DNA of 19,188 bases from Propionibacteriaceae bacterium (GTDB lineage Bacteria; Actinomycetota; Actinomycetes; Propionibacteriales; Propionibacteriaceae). Numbering within the stretch: the stretch's first letter is position 1; each line of letters starts with the position of its first letter. The translations under genes were made by a program, and so were the position numbers. Shown piece by piece: positions 7,757 through 15,340 of this stretch. The stretch is taken from positions 1-19,188 of the forward strand of contig CAJPNZ010000056.1 of the NCBI GenBank assembly GCA_905372155.1, read 5' to 3'. A model generated the notes under the pieces. The model was not told the origin of the DNA. It saw nothing but the letters and a program-made list of their open reading frames with translations, and did no database searches.

Positions 7757-9859
7757 CAGGCCGAGCGCAGAGGCGGGGACCTGTTTCATTCCCGCCAGTT
7801 CCTCGCACACCTCCACCAGCAGCGGCCACACGAGGGCCAGGCCACCCGTGTCCGCGACGTGGTTGAGGGTTTTAACCAGCCGGTGGGGTGGGGTTTTCAA
7901 GCGGGCCCGCCACGGGTTGCGCCAGGCCGCGACGAGGTCGCTGGGCAGCAGACGGCCGTCGTTCCAGGCGTCGATCAGCAAAACGGCGGCCTCGTCCCAG
8001 GCGTCGGGAGGCAGCTGCGCACACACCCCGACCACCGCCAGCGACGGCACCGACCCGAACGACCGGGCCGCTCCGGCGAACCCCTGCAACACCCGCAGGG
8101 CCTGCCATCCCCGGTTTCCCGTGGCGCCGGTCAACACCTGCAGGGCCTGCAACGCCGGGACGGCCGGGAACGCGGGGAACAACTGGAGGGCGAACGGTGC
8201 TCCGCGCTGGCCCAGTGAGTGGCCGGTTCCGCGGGCTGGTCGGTCGGCGGCAACCCCAGCAATTCGAAGGCGAGTGGTTCCCCACCGCAGATCCGGGCCT
8301 CAAGAAACGAGGATCCGTCCTCGGCCGGGGCGAGTTCAGTGGGCGGTGCCGGGTGGTCGCGCCATGCGGCGAGCACCTCGGCCAGCGAAACCTCGACCTC
8401 CCCGATGGGCTGGTCGAGATCCGTGAGGTCCTCGGGGATGGGGCCGTCGAGCCGGGTCAGGGCGGCCGCGACATCCACGGCGCCCAGCTCCAGGCCCGCG
8501 TCGCGGTACCGGCGGGCGCGGTCGGCGAAAACCTCCCAGGAAATGCGGAACGCGCTGTGGCTCGGGGTCGCGAGCAGGCACGGCAGTTCGCCGAGACGCT
8601 CCAGCGCGGCCAAGACCCGGGCGGTCGCCAGCCTCGACAAGCGGGATTCACGCGCCAGCCGCCACGACTTGTTCACCGGGCGTCCCAGGAACCGGGCCAG
8701 CGCCTCCCGCAGCGGCGTGTCGGTGTCAAACCTGTCCAGGTTCTCGAAGGCCGCCGTCACGACATCGCGACCCCTGGCGTGCGCCGTCGCGACGAAACAC
8801 GCCAAGACGTGCTCGTCCCGGGTGGCGTCATCCCGGTAGGACCTCAGGACCTTGGCCAGCACGTCGGCGAAGGCGAGGTCGTCGAGCACCAGGGCCGGAT
8901 CGGTGAACTCGGGGAGCGGGTCGGGATCCGGGCCGGAGGGGTTGCACCAAAGACCGGAGACCTCGGCCTCGGGCCTCGACTCGCCCCAGCCGTCGAGCAG
9001 CGAATGGGCCAGCCCGGCCGCGACGGAATCCTGCCCGGATGCGATGAAACGAACCGTCTCCAGCAGCTCCGGTGTCGGTGATCCCACCTGCGACAACGCC
9101 CGCAGCACGTCGTGGCGGGGTTGTTTCTCCTGCCGGGGCAGCACCGCGACGGCGATGCCCGCCAGTTCGCCGGGTGTGGTTCCGGGCTGGATCAGCGCAT
9201 CCAGGACGCGGGCCAGGACGTTGGGTTGGACGGAGGGGAGGGCGGCGATCAGGCGGGCGCGTTCCTCCCAGAGCTGCGGTGCCAGGCCCAGGCCGATGAG
9301 CCAGTCCAGGGCGCCGCGCTGCGCGTTGCGGTTGTCGCCGCGTTCAAGGATCTGGATCAGCGCCCTGCTCACCGTCGCGTCGTCGAACTCGCCGAGGTCG
9401 CGGAGCTGCGCGACGCGGGCGCGGACGTCGCCGGCCCTGGCCTCGTCCGCCCAGAAGTCGGTTTGGAACCGGAACGCGTTCTGGGCGGTGCAGGCGATCA
9501 GGAACTGTTCCGTCCACCGCACCCCGGGACGGGGCAGGAAGCAGCGCTTCAACCAGTCCTCCAGATAGCCGGCGTCGGTGGGAAGGGGCAGCTCGTGGGC
9601 GGTGACGAGCGGGTCGACCAGCGCAACGGCAACCCGGGCGATGGGCCGCCGTTTCATCACGGCGGCGACGAACCGGCCGGTCCAGTCGCGGCCGCGCGCC
9701 AGGAACCGGGGCAGGATGTAGTCGCAGGCCGCCTCGTCGCGGACCAGCAGGGGCATTGACCACGGGGTGAAAGTCGCGAGGACCTGCGTGACGGAGCAGT
9801 CGAGGGTGACCGCGAGCAGCGACAATCGTTCGTACGCCTCCGGGGTGCGCAGCCTCCGG

Positions 9860-9879
9860 CCTGAGTTGTCGCAGTTTAG
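9860..9879. repeat. Left terminal inverted repeat of the IS
   Basis: The 20 bases beginning CCTGAG and ending TTTAG match the reverse complement of 11522-11541 at 18 of 20 positions. The target duplication TCCGG (9855-9859) abuts it. Confidence 0.85.
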
Positions 9880-11430
9880 TGACCCAGGATTTTCTCGATT
9901 ATTGTTGTGGTGTCGGGGGTTATGTGGGGTTGGGCGGTGATGGTTTGACCGGCGATTTGGATGGTGACTTGGCGTAGGGGTCGTAGGATTCGAATCAGTC
10001 GTTTGATGCTGATGCCGGTGGTGGTTTGGAGCTGGCGGGCGATGGCGAGAGCGGTGAACACGATGGTGAGGTGGGCTTCGATCGCTTCGGCTTGGTGGTG
10101 GAAGATTGGCCTGGCTTTGAGGTCGTGTTTGGACATCCGGAATGATTGTTCGATGTTCCATAGGTCGTGGTAGGCGTCGATCACTTCCTGTCCTGGCATG
10201 GCGGTTATGGGAATGTTGGTGACGTAGCCTTTCAACCCGACCAGTTGTTTCGCTCGGGTCAGCGCGTCCTCGTTGAGGACAGCGGTGCCTTTGCTGGTGG
10301 TCACGAACCGTGGGTTGCGGGCGGTCTTCTCACCGGCCACGACGGCCCGGGCCCTGTTCTCCTGCGCGGTGAGGGTTCTGCGGTCGTGGAGCGCACGTTT
10401 GTGGCTGTAGTGCCATACAGCCCGCCACGAATGCGGATACCGGATTGGATCCCAAACCGGTTCGGCTCGTTCCGTAATGGGGTTGGCTGTCTGGGCCCTG
10501 GTGGTTTTATCCCTAGGGGTGATCGTGTCGATCAGTTGTCCGTCAGTGAACGCGTCCCCCATGCCAGCGGAAATGCTTGGCGAGGTCACCCGGGGCTTTG
10601 ACCGGGCGGGACCCGACAATGAACCCAATCCCGCCTCGTGAAGTGTTTGGAGGTTGGTCATCGACAGCATGCCGGCGTCGGCGACCACCACCACTTCGCC
10701 GAGCTGGTGTCGGGTCATGGCTCTGGTTGATGATCGGGATGATGGTGTGGGTTTCGGTTTTGTTGCCTTCCCAGGAGCCGATCTCCAGCGGGAACCCATG
10801 GCGGTCTACGAGAAGCCCGACGATGATTTGCGGATCGACGCGGCGTTCCTTGCTGTATCCGACCTTGCGGAGCTTGTCTTCGTGCTCGACCTCGAAATGC
10901 AGGGTCGTCACGTCATACATCACCAGTGTCACGTCTCCGTCTCTGGTGGCGTGGCCGTAACAAGCCGCAGCCAACTGGTCTCGGTAACCCCGCCCTGCGA
11001 TCCTGGCCAGACAGCGGTGCATCCTCGCCCGGTGCACCGGAACAATCCCGAGCTCGGTCAGAACCCGGGCGCTGTCCAGCATCGATGTCGGCTCAACCAG
11101 GCGGGCCAGCACGAGCTGGAAGAACGCCTCATCACCGACCACGTCGAAACCCAACGCCTTCCAAGCAGCCCGGACCACCTCAACCAGCAAAGCGGAACTG
11201 CTCCCAGTGACCACCGCAGGCTGCGTGGGTGTCGCTGCGCTGAAGTCCAGCATCTGCTGATCTGGTGGGACCAGCTTGGCCCGACCAGCGGCCATCAACA
11301 CAGCCAGCCCGGCCTCATCATGGGCAGACCCGAGATGCTCGATGATCCGGTTTTTGCGGCCTTCCTTGACCACGATCTGCACAGCTGTCGCCCCGGAAGC
11401 GGTCTTCACCTTCCGCAACAACGGGCTCAC
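9876..11430 (-). pseudogene. IS1634-family transposase with three small frameshifts
   Basis: The GTG at 11430 opens MSPLLRKVKTASGATAVQIV, the usual start of actinobacterial IS1634-family transposases. DDE-type landmarks are present: VMYDVTTLHFE, then VVVVADAGMLS, then YHDLWNIEQSFRMSKHDL. The match changes frame three times: near 10722 (one extra base, before MTRHQLGEVVVV), near 10628 (one base missing, before GFIVGSRPVKAPGD), and at the five-C run 10556-10560 (one extra base, before DAFTDGQLIDTITP). The net is one extra base; repaired, the protein would be about 517 residues. As written it cannot be made whole. The stop TAA at 9876-9878 lies inside the left terminal repeat. Three single-base indels in about 170 nt may reflect decay or sequencing error. 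Confidence 0.8.
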
Positions 11431-11521
11431 CCACCAGATCCTACCCCTCGATTAGTGACCCACACGACGCACCCAAAACACCCTGACAAGCACCAACACA
11501 ATCCACAGACACGAACCCAAC

Positions 11522-11541
11522 CTCAACTGCGACAAGTCAGG
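11522..11541. repeat. Right terminal inverted repeat of the IS
   Basis: Read on the minus strand these 20 bases start CCTGAC and contain TTGTCGCAGTT as in the left end. The second target copy TCCGG follows at 11542-11546. Confidence 0.85.
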
Positions 11542-11695
11542 TCCGGCGCAGCTCGGGCAGAGCCTTCCCGAAAGCCCGGCGCGTGGATGTGCGGTCGGCC
11601 TCGGGCAGGGTGGCGAACCGCGCGAGGAGATCGGGGATCGAATCCGGCTCCATGATCAGCTCTGTGAACGTGTCAGCATCCCAGGTCATGGGGTG

Positions 11696-11701
11696 AACCT
11701 A
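11696..11701 (-). promoter_or_regulatory. Leaderless -10 box of copy 2
   Basis: TAGGTT lies 6 nt before the ATG at 11689, and the surrounding bases (about 11681-11718) closely match the region before copy 1 (about 7145-7182). This sits in the 40-bp gap after ietS, so copy 2 probably had its own start in addition to read-through. Confidence 0.45.
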
Positions 11702-11729
11702 TCGGTGGTGGGCGACAATGCGACCATCC

Positions 11730-14330
11730 TCACGCCCGGGCGTGCACCCGGGTGGGCTGCCGCTGCTGCAGTCGGAGTGCTTCGCGCACCTCGGCGTGAA
11801 TGGTGGTGGAGGTCTCAACCGCTGTTTCGACGGAGACGACGAGCCCGTAGCGAACGCGTTCCTCCTCCTTGAGATGCCGGGCGTCATCCATGCACTCGAC
11901 AGCGACGCGGAAAGGTTTATTTGGGTCAATGACCATGGCCTTTGAGCCTTCGAAGATTTCGTGCTGGAGACTTCCTCGTCGAACCGCATGGTGGTCAGCT
12001 TGTGTCCTTGTGCCACCCCCGATCTTTCCATCCGGGAGATCGAAGTACACCTTTGCTGCCCGATATCGGCTCAGGTTCCCGATCGTTGGGGCCGCATAAG
12101 CAAGTGTGACGATGAATCGATGCCATTCACTCTTGGCGTGTAGCGAGGACGGGAGGGGCAAATCGTAGGTTAACCGTTGATCCCGTCCAATCTCACCACC
12201 GGCGAGGACGACCGCCCGGTTCACAGCCCCATGCCCGAGCCGGTTGGTGTCCAAACGACCGTACCCGAACAAGGGAGTCAACGTTTTGCGTCTGTGGCCC
12301 TGACTTTCCATGCTGAGCTCTTGCTGAAGAATATCGCTCCAGTCTCCCCAATCGGCGGCGTGCACCAGCAGGGCCCGCACCAGCAACGGATGATATTGCT
12401 CATCGGGCAGGTCGGTTCCGGCCTCCAGGATGTCGAACAATCGACTGGCCTCGCGCGTCACTAAGGCGGTGGCGTGGCTGGTCCCGTGGCTGAAAGCTGT
12501 TCGGTCCAATTGTCCGCTGCTTCCGGGAACCGCCACCCGAACACCGGGCCCTCGGGGGCGGAGCCTCGCAAGCCCTGACACGAAGGGGGGAACCGACTCA
12601 GTGACGGGACGCGTGTACAAGGCCCGGCCGCCCGAATGGTACAGATCGGGTTTGACGGACCTTCCCACTCCTGGGCCGGTCGCGCTGTAAAGGGCTGGGG
12701 CGCCCGGAGGCGTGATGTCCCACACCATGTCCGATCCCTGCCCGGAACCATCGCTCGCGTCGTCGTGGGCGGCTCCTACGGTGATGACGTTCAGCGCGTC
12801 CCCCGGAGGAAAAATGCCGTGCAGCAGTGCATTTTCACGGATGGTGTGCAGGGCGACGGATCGCGCACGTTTCTCGTCCCCGGCGGCATCCGCGGGAAGA
12901 GCGATGCCCTTGCCGGTGTGGTTGCCGGCGCTGACGATGAACAACAGGTTGTATTTGACGGCCAGCCAGTCGAGCAGGCGGCCGGCAGGGCTCATTCTGC
13001 GGGTGAGCGCTCGAGCCGGAAAGCCGATCGAGAGATTTACGATCCGAACGCTCGGGGCCCACGGACGCCGACCCTCCTCGGAATCCACGATGCGCATGAT
13101 TGCTTGGTGCAGCAGATCAGGAAAGAGGCGGTCCGGGATGATTGCCGTGCCGTCTTCTTGACACGCATGGGGTTGCAGGATCGGACGAACATAAAGGCGG
13201 CGATCCAGTGGTTCTCCGGGTCGTGAAAGGTCCCCGTGGATGATGGCAGAAGCCATTTCGGTGCCGTGCCTTCGAGCAGCGACCGGATAGATGTCGGCGA
13301 GGTCATCGGGGTCGTCGATGTCGAGACGGCCCTCCAGTAACACATGATTTGCCAAGGGCAGCCCATCAAGCAGGGCTATTCGCGGCGAGGCGGTGGGGAG
13401 TGTCGATTGGGAAGGAGATGTCGTGGTCGTTTCACCTTCCAGCTGTGGACCAATGCTCATCGGAACGAAAGGACTGACGAACATGACGTCATCCGTGGTC
13501 AGTAGACGGATCGCATCGGCACCTTTGTCCAGCACGGCATGAACCTGCTGGATGGGCAGCTCGGCGAGCAGGGCGTGATACCGAATGTCTGGGATCTGGG
13601 CCTGATGATGGATGCGGCCTTTCGCCTCATGGATGACGTGTTCAACGTGCTGTTGAGCCTCGGTGCGTAGTCGCTGCTCCTTGCGGTACCAGAGTTCGAT
13701 CTCAACCATGACCGGGGCGAGCGATTGACCCGCCGATTCCAGGCGCTCCCGCCAGAAATCAGTCAAGCCGGTTTCTCGGATGCGATCCTCGGGTCCCCAA
13801 TGGCGTACATCAGCCAGTACCTCAAACGCCTTCCTGAATTTTGCCAACCCCCGATCAAATTTTGCAGAAGGATCCTGCTTCCATCGGTTGAACAGGCTCA
13901 CGAATTCATCCGCGGCCTTGGCGTTCGACATGATCATGTACAAAGGATGCTTGATCTTGCCGGCGATGCGGCCTTTTTTAGGATCCACCCTGTGAAAGTC
14001 GTCATCGGGGTCGGTTTCATCGCCAACCCACTCCGAGAGGAACTCGAATCCTTCGATTCGGTTCACGGCATTCTGGAAGTCCTGCACACTGTCTGCCAGA
14101 TCCAGGACGACAACCATGCTCGGGTCGGTTTCGTCGGGAAGCTTCCTTCCAAGTTCAACCCGTTTGGCGTCGAAGGCAGACTTCAGATCGCGGAATCGCG
14201 GGCCGAGTCTATGAGCCTGTCGTTGCGCCCCGGGGTTGGAAACCCGGGGAGGTCTGCTGCTTAATCGTTTGCTGCGGTCGGACAGCTGTGGCGGACCGAA
14301 AGTCAGAAGAGGATATTGATCGGAGGTCAT
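11730..14330 (-). CDS. ietS: IetS-like subtilisin-family (S8) serine protease
   Basis: This 866-residue protein has a helical N-terminal region of about 310 residues followed by an S8 catalytic domain. Asp322 lies in RIALLDG, His355 in RRHGTEMAS, the oxyanion Asn470 in IVSAGNHTG and Ser618 in SHGTSHATAL, so the triad looks complete and in the right order. The C-terminal ~200 residues look beta-rich. There is no signal peptide, so it should act in the cytoplasm. Its start overlaps the ietA stop as ATGA, with only a weak ribosome site, suggesting translational coupling. An AAA ATPase plus S8 protease with this order matches IetAS, known as a plasmid-incompatibility pair in Agrobacterium and as an anti-phage system. 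The DNA is visibly less GC-rich than the DUF6493-type genes, hinting at separate acquisition. The trigger and substrate are unknown. Confidence 0.85.
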   Translation of the reverse strand: MTSDQYPLLTFGPPQLSDRSKRLSSRPPRVSNPGAQRQAHRLGPRFRDLKSAFDAKRVELGRKLPDETDPSMVVVLDLADSVQDFQNAVNRIEGFEFLSEWVGDETDPDDDFHRVDPKKGRIAGKIKHPLYMIMSNAKAADEFVSLFNRWKQDPSAKFDRGLAKFRKAFEVLADVRHWGPEDRIRETGLTDFWRERLESAGQSLAPVMVEIELWYRKEQRLRTEAQQHVEHVIHEAKGRIHHQAQIPDIRYHALLAELPIQQVHAVLDKGADAIRLLTTDDVMFVSPFVPMSIGPQLEGETTTTSPSQSTLPTASPRIALLDGLPLANHVLLEGRLDIDDPDDLADIYPVAARRHGTEMASAIIHGDLSRPGEPLDRRLYVRPILQPHACQEDGTAIIPDRLFPDLLHQAIMRIVDSEEGRRPWAPSVRIVNLSIGFPARALTRRMSPAGRLLDWLAVKYNLLFIVSAGNHTGKGIALPADAAGDEKRARSVALHTIRENALLHGIFPPGDALNVITVGAAHDDASDGSGQGSDMVWDITPPGAPALYSATGPGVGRSVKPDLYHSGGRALYTRPVTESVPPFVSGLARLRPRGPGVRVAVPGSSGQLDRTAFSHGTSHATALVTREASRLFDILEAGTDLPDEQYHPLLVRALLVHAADWGDWSDILQQELSMESQGHRRKTLTPLFGYGRLDTNRLGHGAVNRAVVLAGGEIGRDQRLTYDLPLPSSLHAKSEWHRFIVTLAYAAPTIGNLSRYRAAKVYFDLPDGKIGGGTRTQADHHAVRRGSLQHEIFEGSKAMVIDPNKPFRVAVECMDDARHLKEEERVRYGLVVSVETAVETSTTIHAEVREALRLQQRQPTRVHARA
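11731..11754. promoter_or_regulatory. Two adjoining perfect palindromes at the ietS end
   Basis: CACGCCCGGGCGTG (11731-11744) and CACCCGGGTG (11745-11754) are both perfect palindromes placed end to end. They cover the last codons of ietS and lie about 30-58 bp upstream of the copy 2 -10 box. They could be a regulator site or an RNA hairpin; no T-run follows on the minus strand. In GC-rich coding DNA chance is also possible. Confidence 0.3.
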
Positions 14331-15283
14331 GATGTTTCCCGGGAATGCCGGTTCTCAAGGCGCTCCCGAGCGATGCGACGCAGATTAGCGTCGGGCAGCT
14401 CCAGCACGGCCCTGCGACGAACATCCATCGCGAACTCCTCGAGTTCGGCGAAACTGGCCCCGACGAGTTTCTCGGCGAGGGTGCGCGGGGCGAAGCCAAG
14501 GTCACCGCCGAACCGGGAGGCCAGTTTCTCTAGGAACCGTGTCGCTTGGGCACGGTTGGGAGTTTCCAGCTTTGCGTGAGTCTGGAAACGCCTCCAAGCC
14601 GCGCGGTCGAGAAGCTCCTCGTGGTTGGTGGCCCCGACGAATATGACGTGCGCGGGGAGCCGGTCGATCTGGAGCAACAGGGTTGAGACCACCCGCTTGA
14701 TCTCGCCGGTTTCGTGCTGGTCGGAACGTTCCTTGGCGATGGTGTCCAACTCATCGAAGAACAGCACACAACGACGGGTACGGGCGAACTCGAAGGCACT
14801 GTCGATACGGGCGGCAGTTTCCCCGAGGAAACTGGAGACGACACCCTCGTAACGGATGACGTAGAACGGAAGCATCAGCTCGGCCGCAATGGCCTCGGCA
14901 ACGCTGGTCTTGCCGTTGCCCGGAGGACCGGACAGCAAGAGCCGATGACGAGGCTCGATGCCGTAGCTTCGCAACAGATCGGCGCGTTGATGCTCTTCGA
15001 TCAGCTCAGTGACCACCCGCTGGGGCACTTTCGCCAGCTCGAGATCGGCCAAACGGCGATCCGGCACCACCTCGTGCAGCAGATCGCGCATCGCAGCGGC
15101 ATGGTCATCCCGGATCGCGGACTGGCCCGTGGAGACGATCAGCTCTGACAGGCGATCGGCCAGGAGGTGGTGCTGGTTGGCGCGTTCCTCCGCGATCACC
15201 GCCTCGACGATTCCCCGAAAACGGGTGCGGTCCCCTCGTCGTTCCGCTTCCACGAGGTCCAAAAGAAGATCAGCACGAGCCAT
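14327..15283 (-). CDS. ietA: IetA-like AAA+ ATPase
   Basis: The 318-residue protein has an N-terminal helical region of about 110 residues and a single AAA+ domain. Walker A is GPPGNGKT (119-126), Walker B is VLFFDELD (173-180), sensor-1 Asn is in VGATN (216-220), and Arg residues in RAAWRRF (227-233) are candidate fingers. It is presumed to form a hexamer that drives or controls the protease IetS encoded immediately downstream with a 4-nt overlap. The frame is open to a GTG at 15289, but that GTG lies inside the ribosome site; the ATG at 15283 has GGGAGAGG at good spacing and is preferred. The gene lies 57 bp after DUF6493-type copy 3, with a candidate promoter in the gap. Confidence 0.87.
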   Translation of the reverse strand: MARADLLLDLVEAERRGDRTRFRGIVEAVIAEERANQHHLLADRLSELIVSTGQSAIRDDHAAAMRDLLHEVVPDRRLADLELAKVPQRVVTELIEEHQRADLLRSYGIEPRHRLLLSGPPGNGKTSVAEAIAAELMLPFYVIRYEGVVSSFLGETAARIDSAFEFARTRRCVLFFDELDTIAKERSDQHETGEIKRVVSTLLLQIDRLPAHVIFVGATNHEELLDRAAWRRFQTHAKLETPNRAQATRFLEKLASRFGGDLGFAPRTLAEKLVGASFAELEEFAMDVRRRAVLELPDANLRRIARERLENRHSRETS

Positions 15284-15310
15284 GGCCACCTCTCCCTTCG
15301 ATTGGACGTC

Positions 15311-15338
15311 ATATTACGTGGCTGCACCGACCGGTGAA
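15311..15338 (-). promoter_or_regulatory. Candidate ietAS promoter
   Basis: TTCACC (15333-15338) and TAATAT (15311-15316) on the minus strand are separated by 16 nt and lie in the 57-bp gap upstream of ietA. The -35 matches TTGACA at 4 of 6 positions. The pair could give ietAS expression independent of copies 4 and 3. Confidence 0.4.
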
Positions 15339-15340
15339 TC

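Larger units (their letters stand above)
9860..11541 (-). mobile_element. IS1634-family insertion sequence, 1682 bp
   Basis: The element is bounded by 20-bp terminal inverted repeats (9860-9879 and 11522-11541), each beginning CCTGA and containing TTGTCGCAGTT, differing at 2 positions. It is flanked by a perfect 5-bp direct repeat TCCGG (9855-9859 and 11542-11546), the target duplication. One transposase reading region fills it, on the minus strand like the host gene. The clean target duplication and exact restoration of the host frame on removal point to a single simple insertion. Its sequence is visibly less GC-rich than the interrupted gene. Confidence 0.88.
7472..11689 (-). pseudogene. 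DUF6493-type helical-repeat protein, copy 2, split by an IS and frameshifted
   Basis: The gene starts MTWDADTFTELIMEPDSIPD at 11689, closely matching the start of copy 1. After PELRR the coding sequence is interrupted by the IS at 9860-11541 and resumes as RRLRTPEAYERLSLLAVTLD at about 9858. Removing the IS plus one TCCGG target copy joins the parts in frame. A second lesion lies between about 8205 and 8240, where the match passes to the -1 frame (one base missing). With both repaired the protein would be 843 residues. Motifs include LPCLLATPTHSAFRISWE in the middle and GGLALVWPLL with PNVAALAARKGNSKAVTVAR near the end. A tail of about 55 residues beyond the family core ends at 7472. The N-terminal His/Pro/Asn-rich extension readable upstream of RRLRTPEAY is antisense IS sequence, not protein. 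Confidence 0.82.

Noticed and set aside
9860..10161. His/Pro/Asn-rich N-terminal extension in frame with copy 2
   Set aside because: It is read from the minus strand of the IS in a non-transposase frame. The real N-terminus of copy 2 lies on the far side of the element at 11689.
15284..15289. GTG at 15289 as the ietA start
   Set aside because: It would sit directly on the GGGAGAG ribosome site with no spacing; the ATG at 15283 fits better.
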